Assembly: GCA_905214925.1 (NCBI GenBank)
Contig: CAJMOB010000007.1
Coordinates: 1 to 64,000, forward strand
DNA length: 64,000 bases
Source of the DNA: Scybalomonas sp905214925
GTDB lineage: Bacteria > Bacillota > Clostridia > Lachnospirales > Lachnospiraceae
Direction of reading: 5' to 3'
Shown here: positions 52,009 through 61,478 of the stretch, in pieces
Numbering within the stretch: position 1 is the first letter of the stretch
How the letters are laid out: every line of letters begins with the position of its first letter
Made by a program: the position numbers and the translations under genes
The notes under the pieces: model-generated
Seen by the model: the letters and a program-made list of their open reading frames with translations, nothing else
Told to the model about the DNA's origin: nothing
Database searches by the model: none

Positions 52009-53520
52009 TTAAGGATTTAATGTTGCCTTAATTAATTCTTCGTTTGATAATGTTGAAAGTTGTTTTACTTTTTCAATATCTAAGTTCAATGCTTTTGTAA
52101 TTCGTTCTCCATAATCATGATCGGCAAGATAGCAATGAACGGCATGCCGATATTTGACATTTTCAGTAACAGGTGCAATATCTTCCGCTGTGTTAGAGAT
52201 CAGTAATTGTTTTTTCTCTTCGGTCATTAAGCGATAGAGTTCACCGCCTGCACGGAAGTTATCATCGGTTGGATCGTCCTTATAATCATAGGCATACATA
52301 GCACCAGAAAGATCAAGAGGTGGTTCCATAACATCTGGCTGTGCAGACCAATATCCACTGCTATTAGGTGAATAAGCAGGAGCACTTCCATAGTTACCAT
52401 CCACACGCATTTGACCATCTCGATGATAATCATTTACAACCGCGTGTTTTGCCTGATTGACAGGGATCTGATTATAGTTAACTCCTAAGCGATAACGCTG
52501 TGCATCCCCATATACAAAAAGACGTCCTTGCAGGAATTTATCTGGGCTAAATCCGATTCCTGGAACTACATGAGCAGGTGTAAAAGCAGCTTGTTCTACT
52601 TCAGCAAAGTAGTTATCAGGCCAACGATTTAATTCAAGAACACCAACTTTAATAAGAGGGAACTCTTTATGGCGCCATATTTTTGTAATATCAAATGGAT
52701 TTTCATAATGATTTTTCGCCTGTTCTTCTGTCATGATCTGAACATACATCGTCCATTTTGGATATTCTTTTCTTTGGATTGCCTCAAAGAGATCACGGCC
52801 ATGATATTCACGATCCATTCCATTAATTTTTTGTGCTTCTTCATTTGTTAAACATTTAATTCCCTGTTGTGTATGGAGGTGGAATTTACACCAAACTCTT
52901 TCGTTTTTATCATTATAAAAACTATAAGTATGTTCCCCATACACATGCATATGACGGAAAGAAGCAGGGATACCGCGATCGCTCATAACGATAGTTCTTT
53001 GGTGGAATGTTTCAGGAAGAAGAGTCCAAAAATCCCAAGTATTTTGAGGATTTCTCATTCCAGTATAAGGATCTCGTTTTACAGCTCGATTTAAGTCTGG
53101 GAAGTTATGTACATCACGAATAAAGAAAGTTGGAGTATTGTTTCCAACAAGATCCCAGTTTCCTTCTTCTGTATAGAATTTACAAGCGAATCCACGAATA
53201 TCGCGTTCTACATCGGCAGCGCCACGTTCACCTGCAACAGTAGAAAAGCGGACAAACACATCCGTTTTTTTGCCGATTTCAGAGAAAACTTTTGCCTTCG
53301 TATATTGAGTAATATCGTCTGTTACGGTAAATGTGCCATAAGCTCCCCACCCTTTTGCGTGCATACGGCGTTCTGGAATTACTTCTCGATCAAAGTGTGC
53401 AAGTTTTTCCAAAAGCCATACATCTTGTAACATAACTGGGCCTCTAGGACCAGCAGATAGAGAGTTTTCATTTTCAGCGACAGGTGCCCCAACTTCATTT
53501 GTTAATTTTTTGTTATCCAT
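52009..53520 (-). CDS. katA: Monofunctional haem catalase
   Basis: The 503-residue clade 3-like catalase breaks hydrogen peroxide to water and oxygen. The distal His is in ERRMHAKGWGAYG (about residue 55), the Asn in VGNNTPTFFIRD (about 128), and the haem-ligand Tyr in RLFVYGDAQRYRLG (about 339). Small-subunit length lacks the C-terminal flavodoxin part. The frame is open from 53568 but AGGAGG lies before the ATG at 53520 (MDNKKLTNEVG). It has a separate promoter at 53734-53762 and a leader of about 210 nt. Catalase is unusual in Lachnospiraceae-like anaerobes. Confidence 0.97.
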   Translation of the reverse strand: MDNKKLTNEVGAPVAENENSLSAGPRGPVMLQDVWLLEKLAHFDREVIPERRMHAKGWGAYGTFTVTDDITQYTKAKVFSEIGKKTDVFVRFSTVAGERGAADVERDIRGFACKFYTEEGNWDLVGNNTPTFFIRDVHNFPDLNRAVKRDPYTGMRNPQNTWDFWTLLPETFHQRTIVMSDRGIPASFRHMHVYGEHTYSFYNDKNERVWCKFHLHTQQGIKCLTNEEAQKINGMDREYHGRDLFEAIQRKEYPKWTMYVQIMTEEQAKNHYENPFDITKIWRHKEFPLIKVGVLELNRWPDNYFAEVEQAAFTPAHVVPGIGFSPDKFLQGRLFVYGDAQRYRLGVNYNQIPVNQAKHAVVNDYHRDGQMRVDGNYGSAPAYSPNSSGYWSAQPDVMEPPLDLSGAMYAYDYKDDPTDDNFRAGGELYRLMTEEKKQLLISNTAEDIAPVTENVKYRHAVHCYLADHDYGERITKALNLDIEKVKQLSTLSNEELIKATLNP

Positions 53521-53596
53521 AAATACCTCCTTATATTGCAAAATAGATATAAAATAGCCCAAAAGCAAATAGATTTTGAACTATGATGAAAGATGA

Positions 53597-53632
53597 GAAA
53601 TCATAAAAAATATTTCTCATTATCTATAGTCA
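53597..53632 (-). promoter_or_regulatory. Hairpin in the catalase leader
   Basis: Minus strand ATGAGAAAT and ATTTCTCAT arms pair over about 9 bp inside the long 5' leader; it could stabilise or regulate the mRNA. Confidence 0.4.
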
Positions 53633-53728
53633 CAATTGAGCCTTTTTTATTCCAATAGACTGTAATCAATGGAAAAGAAAAAGGTTTTATTGTTTCCTAT
53701 CATCAGAAAGAAGTCTAAACAAAAACTG

Positions 53729-53762
53729 TATTTATTATATCATATTATAAATAAACAGTCAA
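53729..53762 (-). promoter_or_regulatory. Catalase promoter with overlapping dyad
   Basis: Minus strand TTGACT at 53762-53757, 17-nt spacer, TATAAT at 53739-53734. A dyad with TATTTAT and ATAAATA arms (53729-53753) overlaps the -10 and spacer; it is AT-rich like a PerR box but is not an exact match. Confidence 0.7.
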
Positions 53763-53968
53763 ATTTCTATTTAATAACAAAAAAATAGACAAAAAACGAT
53801 AATAAAAAAAATTTCAATGTCATAAAATGTCGAAGAGAATTAAATTTAGAAAAATATAAGTTGTAATTTGATTTTTACTATGAAATAATGAAATAGAAAA
53901 ATAATTATACATAATATACAAAAAATAGAAAATAAAATTGGATAAAAAATGGAAAATACAGTAATCAA

Positions 53969-53997
53969 TTGACAAGTAAAATCATATGATCTAAAAT
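53969..53997 (+). promoter_or_regulatory. etfBA promoter
   Basis: TTGACA at 53969-53974, 17-nt spacer, TAAAAT at 53992-53997. The transcript would carry a leader of about 210 nt. Confidence 0.75.
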
Positions 53998-54009
53998 GAA
54001 AACAAGTTA

Positions 54010-54154
54010 ATTGGTAGTACCAATATAAATCTAAACAGAGGATATTAGATTCCTAATAAATTCTGAGTAAAGTGGGTGAATTAAGAGAATATAAAAAGAA
54101 GGGGAAACGGAAGCCGTTTCTCATTGTTCTTTTATGTAGATTGGTACTACCAAT
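54010..54154 (+). promoter_or_regulatory. Two identical GntR/FadR-type operators in the etfBA leader
   Basis: ATTGGTAGTACCAAT (54010-54024) and its exact reverse complement (54140-54154) lie 130 bp apart; the first is at about +5 to +20. TTGGT-N3-ACCAA is the pattern bound by FadR-subfamily GntR regulators such as PdhR and LldR. Between them is a hairpin GAAACGG/CCGTTTC followed by a T-rich stretch. Confidence 0.7.
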
Positions 54155-54211
54155 TAGGGGTCGAATAAAAAGGAAAAAACTATATAGTGTTTTTAAGAAA
54201 AGGAGGAAGTT

Positions 54212-55012
54212 ATGAATATTTTAGTGTGTGTAAAACAAGTTCCTGACACAACTGAGATTCGAATTGATCCAGTTACAAATACGTTAATAAGAGCAGGGGT
54301 TCCAAGTATCGTGAATACGTTTGATGCTTATGCGTTAGAGGTGGCAGCTCGTTTAAAAGAAGCGGTTGGAGGAAAGGTTACTGTTTTATCCATGGGACCA
54401 GAACAGGCAAAAAATGCATTAAAAGAATGTCTAGCTGTTGGAGCAGATGAAGCCTATTTATTTAGTGATCGTGTTTTTGGTGGGTCTGATACATTAGCGA
54501 CAAGTTATGTGCTTTCTTGTGCAATTAGGGCGGTAGAGGAAAGAACTGGTGAGAAGTTTGACTTGATTTTATGTGGCAAGCAGGCTATCGATGGAGACAC
54601 TGGTCAAGTGGGTCCTGAAATCGCAGAATATTTAGGATATGCACAGATTACATATGCGTCTAATGTAGTGATGGAAGAAGGCAAATTAAAGGTAACAAGA
54701 GAGTCTGATGAAGGTTATGATTATTTGACAGGGGAGTTGCCTCTTCTTATTACCATTGTGAAAACAGATTTTGAACCAAGATATCCAACAATTAAATCGA
54801 AAATGGCGGCAAAGAAAAAAGAGATTCCGACTTTAACTTCTTCAGATATTGAAATTGATACAACAAGATGTGGCTTAAAAGGTTCTCCAACAAAGGTAAA
54901 GAAAACATATACACCAGTACGAGAAAAAGTATGTGTGAAAATTGAGGAAGAAGATACAAAGACAGCCGTATTAAAGCTTGCAGATTTATTGACAGATGCA
55001 AAAGTAATTTAG
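54212..55012 (+). CDS. etfB: Electron transfer flavoprotein beta subunit
   Basis: EtfB with EtfA carries electrons to or from acyl-CoA or other dehydrogenases. The 266-residue protein has MNILVCVKQVPDTTEIRIDP at the start, the AMP/FAD loop region around DLILCGKQAIDGDTGQVGPE (about 117-136) and the ETF-beta signature near 150-175. Length is normal. No acyl-CoA dehydrogenase or lactate dehydrogenase gene adjoins, so the partner lies elsewhere. AGGAGG precedes the ATG. Confidence 0.96.
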   Translation: MNILVCVKQVPDTTEIRIDPVTNTLIRAGVPSIVNTFDAYALEVAARLKEAVGGKVTVLSMGPEQAKNALKECLAVGADEAYLFSDRVFGGSDTLATSYVLSCAIRAVEERTGEKFDLILCGKQAIDGDTGQVGPEIAEYLGYAQITYASNVVMEEGKLKVTRESDEGYDYLTGELPLLITIVKTDFEPRYPTIKSKMAAKKKEIPTLTSSDIEIDTTRCGLKGSPTKVKKTYTPVREKVCVKIEEEDTKTAVLKLADLLTDAKVI

Positions 55013-55027
55013 TTGGGAGGAAGAGCC

Positions 55028-56044
55028 ATGAGTAGTAGATTTACAGATTATAAAAATCTTTGGGTTTTCATTGAAACTGAGGAAGGAAAGGCAAAAAACG
55101 TTGGGTTTGAACTTTTAACTCCAGGAAGACAGCTTGCCGATAAGATGGGGGAAAAACTGGTAGCAGTCGTTGTAGGACATCAAGTGGAAGAAGAAGCGAA
55201 AAAAGCCATTGCTTATGGAGCCGATGAAGTTCTTTTAGTAGAAGGAGAAGAGTATTATAATTATAATACCGATGCTTTTACTTATGCATTGGAGCAATTA
55301 GTGAAAAAATATCAACCAACAAGTGTTTTAATTGGTGCAACCAACAATGGTCGTGATATGGGACCAAGACTTGCTTGTCGTTTAAAAACAGGATTGACAG
55401 CAGATTGTACTGGTCTTGACTATGATGAAGAGGCAGGAAATATGATTTGGACCCGTCCAGCTTTTGGAGGAAATCTAATGGCAATGATTCTCTGTCCAGA
55501 TAATCGTCCACAGATGGGAACGGTTCGACCTGGGGTATTTAAGAGAGGAAAAATGGAGGAGAAACGAGAAGGTGCGATTATTCGAGAAGAGATTCATCTT
55601 CCAAAAGAACAAATTCGTGTGACTTTATTAGAACGAGTAAAAGAAGTAGCAGAAGCTGTGAATTTAGAAGAAGCAGATGTTATCGTTGCAGGTGGAAGAG
55701 GTCTTGGATCTGCAGATAATTTCTCTTATATTCGAGAATTAGCAGAAGTATTTGGTGGTGTCGTTGGAGCTTCTCGTGCAGCAGTAGAGGCAGGATGGAT
55801 TCCTCATGCACATCAAGTAGGGCAGACAGGAAGGACAGTAGCGCCAAAGCTTTATATTGCTTGTGGTATTTCAGGAGCCATTCAACATTCAGCAGGAATT
55901 ACAGGTTCTGATACGATTATTGCTATTAATAAAGATAAAGATGCGCCTATTTTTGAGATAGCCGATTATGGAATTGTAGGAGATTTAAAACAAGTAATTC
56001 CAGAGTTAATAAAAGAAGTAAAAAAGAGAAAAGAAAATGAGTAG
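55028..56044 (+). CDS. etfA: Electron transfer flavoprotein alpha subunit
   Basis: The 338-residue protein has the N-terminal ETF domain and the C-terminal FAD-binding domain with the signature segment VAGGRGLGSADNF, GASRAAVEAGW, HQVGQTGRTVAPKLYIACGISGAIQH and the closing ADYGIVGDL. A TTG at 55013 is open, but GGGAGG lies before the ATG at 55028 (MSSRFTDYKNLW), so the ATG is chosen. No N-terminal ferredoxin domain. It follows etfB by 15 nt and ends at a terminator. Confidence 0.96.
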   Translation: MSSRFTDYKNLWVFIETEEGKAKNVGFELLTPGRQLADKMGEKLVAVVVGHQVEEEAKKAIAYGADEVLLVEGEEYYNYNTDAFTYALEQLVKKYQPTSVLIGATNNGRDMGPRLACRLKTGLTADCTGLDYDEEAGNMIWTRPAFGGNLMAMILCPDNRPQMGTVRPGVFKRGKMEEKREGAIIREEIHLPKEQIRVTLLERVKEVAEAVNLEEADVIVAGGRGLGSADNFSYIRELAEVFGGVVGASRAAVEAGWIPHAHQVGQTGRTVAPKLYIACGISGAIQHSAGITGSDTIIAINKDKDAPIFEIADYGIVGDLKQVIPELIKEVKKRKENE

Positions 56045-56053
56045 CAAGAGCTT

Positions 56054-56095
56054 AAATCCTCTTATAAGAATGAATCTTATAGGGGGATTTTCTTA
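56054..56095 (+). terminator. etfBA terminator
   Basis: 16-bp stem 56054-56069 with 56075-56090 (G-U pairs), then TTTTC. Confidence 0.85.
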
Positions 56096-56340
56096 TGGGA
56101 TAGAAAAGGGACTTTCCTTTATATAGGATATTGTGTTTTAATAACAATTTACTTATAATGAAAAATACAAAAACAATGTTATTCTATAATAAGTGGAGTC
56201 AAAAATATGTAGGATTTGACATGTATAGCCTGATGCGTAATTTGAAGCTATAGAAAACAAACAATATGTACAAAATATTTCATAATGATATAAGAGAAGT
56301 AGTTTTAGAAGTACAATAATAAGGTTAGGAGAAGTAAAAT

Positions 56341-56838
56341 ATGAATGTGAAGCAAGAAGTGAGTGTAAGAAAGATTATAAAAGATGCAGAAGATAACTAT
56401 AGAGGAGGGTATTTTTGTTGTGAGGCATTGATGGCCTCTATTCGAGACAATTTTGAATTGGATATTCCAAAAGAAGTTATTGGCATGGCATCCGGTATGG
56501 CAGTTGGGGCTGGTCGGTCAGGTTGTATGTGTGGGGCTTTAAATGGTGGAATTTTAGCACTTGGATTGTTTTTTGGTCGGACAGAGCAAAATGGTCCACA
56601 AGATCCAAAAGTAATCAAATGTATGGAGCTGACAAAAGAATTACATGGTTGGTTTCAAAAGGAAAATGGGAAAAATTCAGTTTGTTGTCGTGTGTTGACA
56701 AAGGAATTTGATATGGGAAAAGGGGAACATAAGGAACAATGCATTTCCTATACAGGGCTTTGTGCAGGAAAAGTGGCAGAAATTATTATCCGTGAACTAG
56801 GACTTACGAACTTAGATTTGGAAGAGGAGTGCTCATAA
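56341..56838 (+). CDS. C_GCAxxG_C_C family redox/metal protein
   Basis: The 165-residue protein belongs to the C_GCAxxG_C_C family by its cysteine pattern: YFCCEALM (about 26-27), SGCMCGALNGG (about 62-69, the GCAxxG-type core), SVCCRVL and QCISYTGLC near the C-terminus. The fold is all-helical and binds redox cofactors or metal in related proteins; the exact function is unknown. AGGAGAAGT upstream. It stands between the etfBA terminator and the metG T-box, with 240 nt of otherwise empty AT-rich DNA before it. Confidence 0.88.
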   Translation: MNVKQEVSVRKIIKDAEDNYRGGYFCCEALMASIRDNFELDIPKEVIGMASGMAVGAGRSGCMCGALNGGILALGLFFGRTEQNGPQDPKVIKCMELTKELHGWFQKENGKNSVCCRVLTKEFDMGKGEHKEQCISYTGLCAGKVAEIIIRELGLTNLDLEEECS

Positions 56839-56879
56839 CTATGAGTCCTAGTAGAAAATTATTTTTCAAGAGTAATATT

Positions 56880-56908
56880 TTGACAAAATTTTTTCAGGAT
56901 GGTATACT
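56880..56908 (+). promoter_or_regulatory. metG promoter
   Basis: TTGACA at 56880-56885, 17-nt spacer, TATACT at 56903-56908, 42 nt after the preceding stop. Confidence 0.8.
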
Positions 56909-56929
56909 TAATCTACGTGAAAGGCAGAA

Positions 56930-57376
56930 TGTAAGCGAAAAGTTTGCAAGGAATGCCTTTTCTCGTTAAAAAAATAAAATTGTATAGAAAAAGTAATTTT
57001 ATATAGAATAAATTCTCATCGAAAAGTATAAGATAATAGGAAAAGGCTGAGAAGAGAAGAGTACAATTTCTAAAGATTACAGAGAGTCTGATTAGGTGGA
57101 AGCAGATATGGGAGGAAATTGGAAGATGGTCTTGGAGCCGCGTACCGAGCAAGACAACAAAAGCGAATCATTTGTTTTGTAAGATTACGACGGGAATGCC
57201 CGTTATAGCATAAAAGTACCAATTGCTATGGAAAAGAAAAAATGAAAGATTCTTTTCCTAGAAAAATAGGAACTTTATGAGGCAAGATTTGTAAGAATCT
57301 TGTAAAAAAAGGTGGTATCACGAAGCAATAGCTCTCGTCCTTTTCCAAACGGAGATAGGAGGGGAGCTTTTTTCTA
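56930..57376 (+). promoter_or_regulatory. T-box riboswitch for metG
   Basis: The long leader ends with the T-box sequence GGTGGTATCACG (57311-57322) and a terminator (57330-57341 with 57357-57368, one mismatch, then TTTTTT). Upstream stem I shows AGAGAGTCTGATTAGGTGG (57081-57099) and an AUG in GAAGATGG (57122-57129) as the likely Met specifier, an inference. Uncharged tRNA-Met would favour the antiterminator. An extra GAAAGGCA/TGCCTTTTC hairpin lies at 56920-56966. Confidence 0.88.
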
Positions 57377-57452
57377 TACAGTTTACAATTTTGAAAGTAA
57401 TTCGATATAAAAAACGCTTATAACAGTGTGAATAAAATTAGGAGGATTAGAT

Positions 57453-59426
57453 ATGTGTACAAACTGTAAAAAACCATATTATATTACGACAGCTATTGCC
57501 TACACATCAGGAAAACCACATATTGGAAACACTTATGAAGTAGTACTTGCGGATAGTATCGCTCGTTTTAAAAGAGAGCAAGGATACGATGTTCGTTTCC
57601 AAACAGGAACTGATGAGCATGGACAAAAAATTGAATTAAAAGCAGCAGAATCAGGAATTAAGCCAAAGGAATTTGTTGATAATGTAGCTGGAGAAATTAA
57701 AACGATTTGGGATTTAATGAATACTTCTTATGATAAATTTATTCGTACAACCGATGAATATCATGAAAAAGAAGTACAAAAGATTTTTAAATATCTTTAT
57801 GATAAAGGAGATATCTATAAAGGACATTATGAAGGGCTTTATTGTACACCATGTGAATCTTTCTTCACAGAATCTCAATTAGTCGGTGGAAAATGTCCAG
57901 ACTGCGGAAGAGAAGTACAGCCAGCAAAAGAAGAGGCTTATTTCTTTAAAATGAGCAAATATGCGGATCGCTTAATTAACTATATTAATGAGCACCCAGA
58001 ATTTATTCAACCAGTTTCTCGTAAAAATGAAATGATGAATAACTTCTTATTACCAGGATTACAAGATCTTTGTGTATCAAGAACTTCTTTTACATGGGGA
58101 ATTCAAGTAGACTTTGATCCAAAACACGTAGTCTATGTATGGCTTGACGCTCTTACAAACTATATTACAGGACTTGGATATCATTGTGATGGAGAAAATG
58201 ATGAGTTATTTAATAAATATTGGCCAGCAGATCTCCACTTAATCGGAAAAGATATTATCCGTTTCCATACGATTTATTGGCCAATTTTCTTAATGGCGCT
58301 TGATTTACCACTTCCAAAACAAGTATTTGGACATCCTTGGTTATTACAGGGAGATGGAAAAATGAGTAAGTCCAAAGGAAACGTTATTTATGCAGACGAT
58401 CTCGTAGATTTCTTCGGAGTGGATGCGGTTCGTTACTTTGTACTTCATGAAATGCCATTTGAAAACGATGGAGTTATTACTTGGGAGTTATTAGTAGAAC
58501 GTTTAAATTCTGATCTTGCTAATACTCTTGGTAACCTTGTAAATCGTACAATTTCTATGACAAATAAATATTTTGATGGAGTTGTAGAAAACAAAGGTGT
58601 TACAGAAGAAGTGGATGAAGAGTTAAAAGCAGTTGTTTTATCTGCAAAAGCAAAAGCGGAAGAAAAAATGGAAGAGCTTCGCGTTGCGGATACGATTTCT
58701 GAAATTTTTGCAATCTTTAAACGTTGCAATAAATATATTGATGAAACAATGCCTTGGGCTCTTGCAAAAGAAGAGGATAAAAAAGATCGTCTTGCAACTG
58801 TGCTTTATCATTTAGTGGAAAGTATTACAATTGGAGCAAGTCTTTTAGAGCCTTTTATGCCTGAAACATCAGAAAAAATCCTTGCACAGTTAAATGCTAA
58901 GAAACGTGGATTTGATGAATTAGATCAATTTGGCCTTTATGAATCTGGAACAAAAGTAGTAGAAAAACCAGAGATTTTATTCGCCCGTTTAGATTTAAAA
59001 GAAGTGCTTGAAAAGGTAGAAGTTTTAAAAGAAAAACAGAAGGCAGAAGCTGGAGTTTCCGAAGAAACAGAAGAGACAGGAATTGATATTGAGCCAAAAC
59101 CAGAAGTGACAATCGATGATTTTGATAAATTACAATTCCAAGTAGGAGAGATTATTGCTTGTGAAGCGGTGAAGAAATCTAAGAAACTTCTTTGTTCCCA
59201 AGTAAAAATCGGAAGTCAAGTAAGACAGATCGTATCTGGAATTAAGAACTTCTATTCTCCAGAAGAAATGGTAGGAAAGAAAGTTATGGTTGTAACAAAC
59301 TTAAAACCTGCCAAATTAGCTGGAATTTTATCAGAAGGAATGATTCTTTGTGCGGAAGATGCAGAAGGAAACTTAGCTCTTATGACACCAGAAAAAGAAA
59401 TGCCAGCAGGAGCAGAAATCTGCTAA
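57453..59426 (+). CDS. metG: Methionyl-tRNA synthetase
   Basis: MetRS charges initiator and elongator tRNA-Met. The 657-residue class I protein has PHIGNTYEVVLAD, the zinc knuckle CTPCESFFTESQLVGGKCPDC (CxxC pairs), KMSKSKGNV, an anticodon-binding helical domain and a C-terminal tRNA-binding (EMAP-like) dimer domain from about residue 555. AGGAGG lies seven nt before the ATG. Length is typical of the long bacterial form. T-box control upstream. Confidence 0.98.
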   Translation: MCTNCKKPYYITTAIAYTSGKPHIGNTYEVVLADSIARFKREQGYDVRFQTGTDEHGQKIELKAAESGIKPKEFVDNVAGEIKTIWDLMNTSYDKFIRTTDEYHEKEVQKIFKYLYDKGDIYKGHYEGLYCTPCESFFTESQLVGGKCPDCGREVQPAKEEAYFFKMSKYADRLINYINEHPEFIQPVSRKNEMMNNFLLPGLQDLCVSRTSFTWGIQVDFDPKHVVYVWLDALTNYITGLGYHCDGENDELFNKYWPADLHLIGKDIIRFHTIYWPIFLMALDLPLPKQVFGHPWLLQGDGKMSKSKGNVIYADDLVDFFGVDAVRYFVLHEMPFENDGVITWELLVERLNSDLANTLGNLVNRTISMTNKYFDGVVENKGVTEEVDEELKAVVLSAKAKAEEKMEELRVADTISEIFAIFKRCNKYIDETMPWALAKEEDKKDRLATVLYHLVESITIGASLLEPFMPETSEKILAQLNAKKRGFDELDQFGLYESGTKVVEKPEILFARLDLKEVLEKVEVLKEKQKAEAGVSEETEETGIDIEPKPEVTIDDFDKLQFQVGEIIACEAVKKSKKLLCSQVKIGSQVRQIVSGIKNFYSPEEMVGKKVMVVTNLKPAKLAGILSEGMILCAEDAEGNLALMTPEKEMPAGAEIC

Positions 59427-59458
59427 TTATGAAATAATTTAAGCGATTAAAATAATCA

Positions 59459-59503
59459 TAAAAGTGGTGGGGAATTTTGAAGAAAAATTTCTCATCACTT
59501 TTT
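59459..59503 (+). terminator. metG terminator
   Basis: Imperfect stem of AAAAGTGGTGGGGAATTTT-type arm with AAATTTCTCATCACTTTTTT-type arm (several G-U), followed by a T run. Confidence 0.8.
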
Positions 59504-59615
59504 TCGTCTACATGGCTATTGTCTAAAATATAGGGACTGTTATAATAAAAAATAGTATCAAATGATACGGTTAAAAAGTAAGGAAAATGAGCAAGGGAAA
59601 CAGGAGGAAAATTCT

Positions 59616-60803
59616 ATGAAAAAAAGAGTCTTACAAGTTTTGACAGGAGTTCTATTAATGATGAGTCTTTGTATATTCGTAGGAATGCCAAAGCAAGTAA
59701 AGGCAGAAGTTAAGATTGCAGAGTATGATGAAGACTCCAATAAGGTGACAGAAGTAAATAAAATTCCATTTCTGTTAGTAAAGGATATCGATGATTTACG
59801 TGGAATAGCGCAAAAACCATATGGAATCTTAATAAGTAAAGAGGAAAAAGAAGTTACCGTTCCTCTCAATGTAAAAAATACAGGAAAAGCCGTTTTTAGT
59901 GTACAGACGGAAAATAAAGGGCAAAAAGGAAAGGTTATCTATAGTTTTAGCAAGGACGAAGAGGGCAAAGAAGTTCTTGGAACGGTAGAAGCGAAGTTAT
60001 CAGAAAGTACATCGGATGATTTATATATGGATGTGACAAAGGGAACTTATTACTTGACATTAGAAATAAAAGGAACACTGAAAAATGATGCATTATTTTT
60101 AGTACAAGGTGGAGTTTTATCTACTAAAGATAGGGTTTTAACAAATTCGAATTTTGTAATTAGCGGAACGACAGGAAAGCCACTTTACTATAAGGTGAAT
60201 ATGAAAAATCAAGGTGAACTTGACTTTCTGTTCCAAGGGACTGAGTTTTTAGAAAGTCAAGTAGTTCTTTGCGATGAAAATAAGAAACCAATTTCAAAAG
60301 TAGAAACTGTGGGGAAAGATGATATTATTTGCTATAAAACATATGTGGTTCCTAAAGGGGTCTACTATTACCGAGTGAATACAGAAAATAATTGTTTTAT
60401 GATTCAAACTGCAAAATCGGGTTATACCGATAGGGATAGTTCGTCTTCTATTCAGCCAAGAGTCTTAAAAAATAATAGGATGATTACGAGCTATGTCTCA
60501 TTAGCCGATAAAAAAGGAAGTAAAAAGTATTATCAATATGAGGCAAAAAAATCTAGTGAGCTAAAAGGGCTATATATTGAGTTTGATGAAGGTAGTTCAG
60601 GAACCATTGAAGTTTCTATTAAACTTCCTGGAAAAGGTTGGACAACGAAGAAGTTGAAAGAAGGAGAAGTTTATAAAATTAGTGATAAAAATATACGTAA
60701 AAAAGGAACATATAAGATTAGGATAAAAAAACTATCCGATAAGACAACAGGTACTTGTACAATAGGTACTGATGAGTATGATGGTTTAAGTTGGCTATTC
60801 TAA
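59616..60803 (+). CDS. Secreted protein of unknown function
   Basis: The 395-residue product (after a signal peptide, MKKRVLQVLTGVLLMMSLCI, cleaved near residue 27, VKA) has only beta-rich repeats with many Lys, Gly and Asn. Two similar segments (about 55-150 and 175-265), each with a VTKGTYYLTLEI- or VPKGVYYYRVNT-type core, suggest PPC-like or jelly-roll domains, then a third at 285-385. No wall anchor motif. The frame is open from 59562; AGGAGG before the ATG at 59616 decides the start. It may be an exported scaffold or binding protein. Confidence 0.8.
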   Translation: MKKRVLQVLTGVLLMMSLCIFVGMPKQVKAEVKIAEYDEDSNKVTEVNKIPFLLVKDIDDLRGIAQKPYGILISKEEKEVTVPLNVKNTGKAVFSVQTENKGQKGKVIYSFSKDEEGKEVLGTVEAKLSESTSDDLYMDVTKGTYYLTLEIKGTLKNDALFLVQGGVLSTKDRVLTNSNFVISGTTGKPLYYKVNMKNQGELDFLFQGTEFLESQVVLCDENKKPISKVETVGKDDIICYKTYVVPKGVYYYRVNTENNCFMIQTAKSGYTDRDSSSSIQPRVLKNNRMITSYVSLADKKGSKKYYQYEAKKSSELKGLYIEFDEGSSGTIEVSIKLPGKGWTTKKLKEGEVYKISDKNIRKKGTYKIRIKKLSDKTTGTCTIGTDEYDGLSWLF

Positions 60804-60846
60804 AAAAATAAAGGGTAGCTGAGAATTACATAATCATAATAAGTTA

Positions 60847-60880
60847 GAGCCATAGATTGTTTTAGTCTATGGCTCATTGT
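60847..60880 (+). terminator. Terminator after the secreted-protein gene
   Basis: Perfect 10-bp stem GAGCCATAGA (60847-60856) with 60866-60875, then ATTGTCTTTG. Confidence 0.75.
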
Positions 60881-60892
60881 CTTTGCGCAAAT

Positions 60893-60931
60893 AAAAAAAG
60901 CAGTGGAGTAAGGGAATCCGCTGCTTTTTTT
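60893..60931. terminator. Second tandem hairpin, bidirectional
   Basis: 60893-60907 pairs with 60917-60931 (one G-U); seven A before and seven T after. Works on both strands. Confidence 0.85.
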
Positions 60932-60967
60932 GAGGGCTAATGTTTTGGTCTGTGCCTATGCACAGGT

Positions 60968-61005
60968 GTAAGAAAAAGAAAATAAGGGAAGTTTCCTTTT
61001 CTTAC
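60968..61005. repeat. Third hairpin in the same interval
   Basis: GTAAGAAAA (60968-60976) and TTTTCTTAC (60997-61005) pair perfectly with partial inner pairing; no U tract. Confidence 0.5.
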
Positions 61006-61478
61006 GAAAGAAATATTGTTTCTCAATGTTAAGAAGGTAGTACATCATCAATAACATTAGGAGAGGTTTTGCTTGATGAACTTATCATATCACAAATAGA
61101 TTGATTAATCAATATATAAATTAAAAATTTTTTAAAATTATTTTTGGGAGGCTTTTATAAAAGAAATTAATGTGGTTTTTTGTTGAAAAGACAAAAAAAT
61201 AATCGCTTCTTTTTCATAGATAATTTTATTTGAAATATTTGGATGATTTTCAAAGAACTGAAAAACTATTTCCATATGATATTATGATTGGGTGTAACTT
61301 GTTTATCTAGTGTTGTATTTGTACTCTGTGCCGATACAATATGATAAATAGAATGCATATTAAGGGGGAGCAAATAGGAGTTCTAAAAAATCTCTCAAGT
61401 TTAATTTTTAAAAGATTGCTCGAAAAAAATGGTCATAAAAGGTGAGAATTTAAAAATTAAAAAAATTTGAAAAAACTA
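61006..61478. other. AT-rich gene-free interval
   Basis: No frame with a ribosome site, no RNA gene and no clear repeat was seen. It precedes the rubredoxin promoter. Confidence 0.5.

Noticed and set aside
57081..57129. Firm assignment of the Met specifier codon in the T-box
   Set aside because: AUG in GAAGATGG is likely, but another AUG (GATATGGG) lies close by; folding would be needed to choose.
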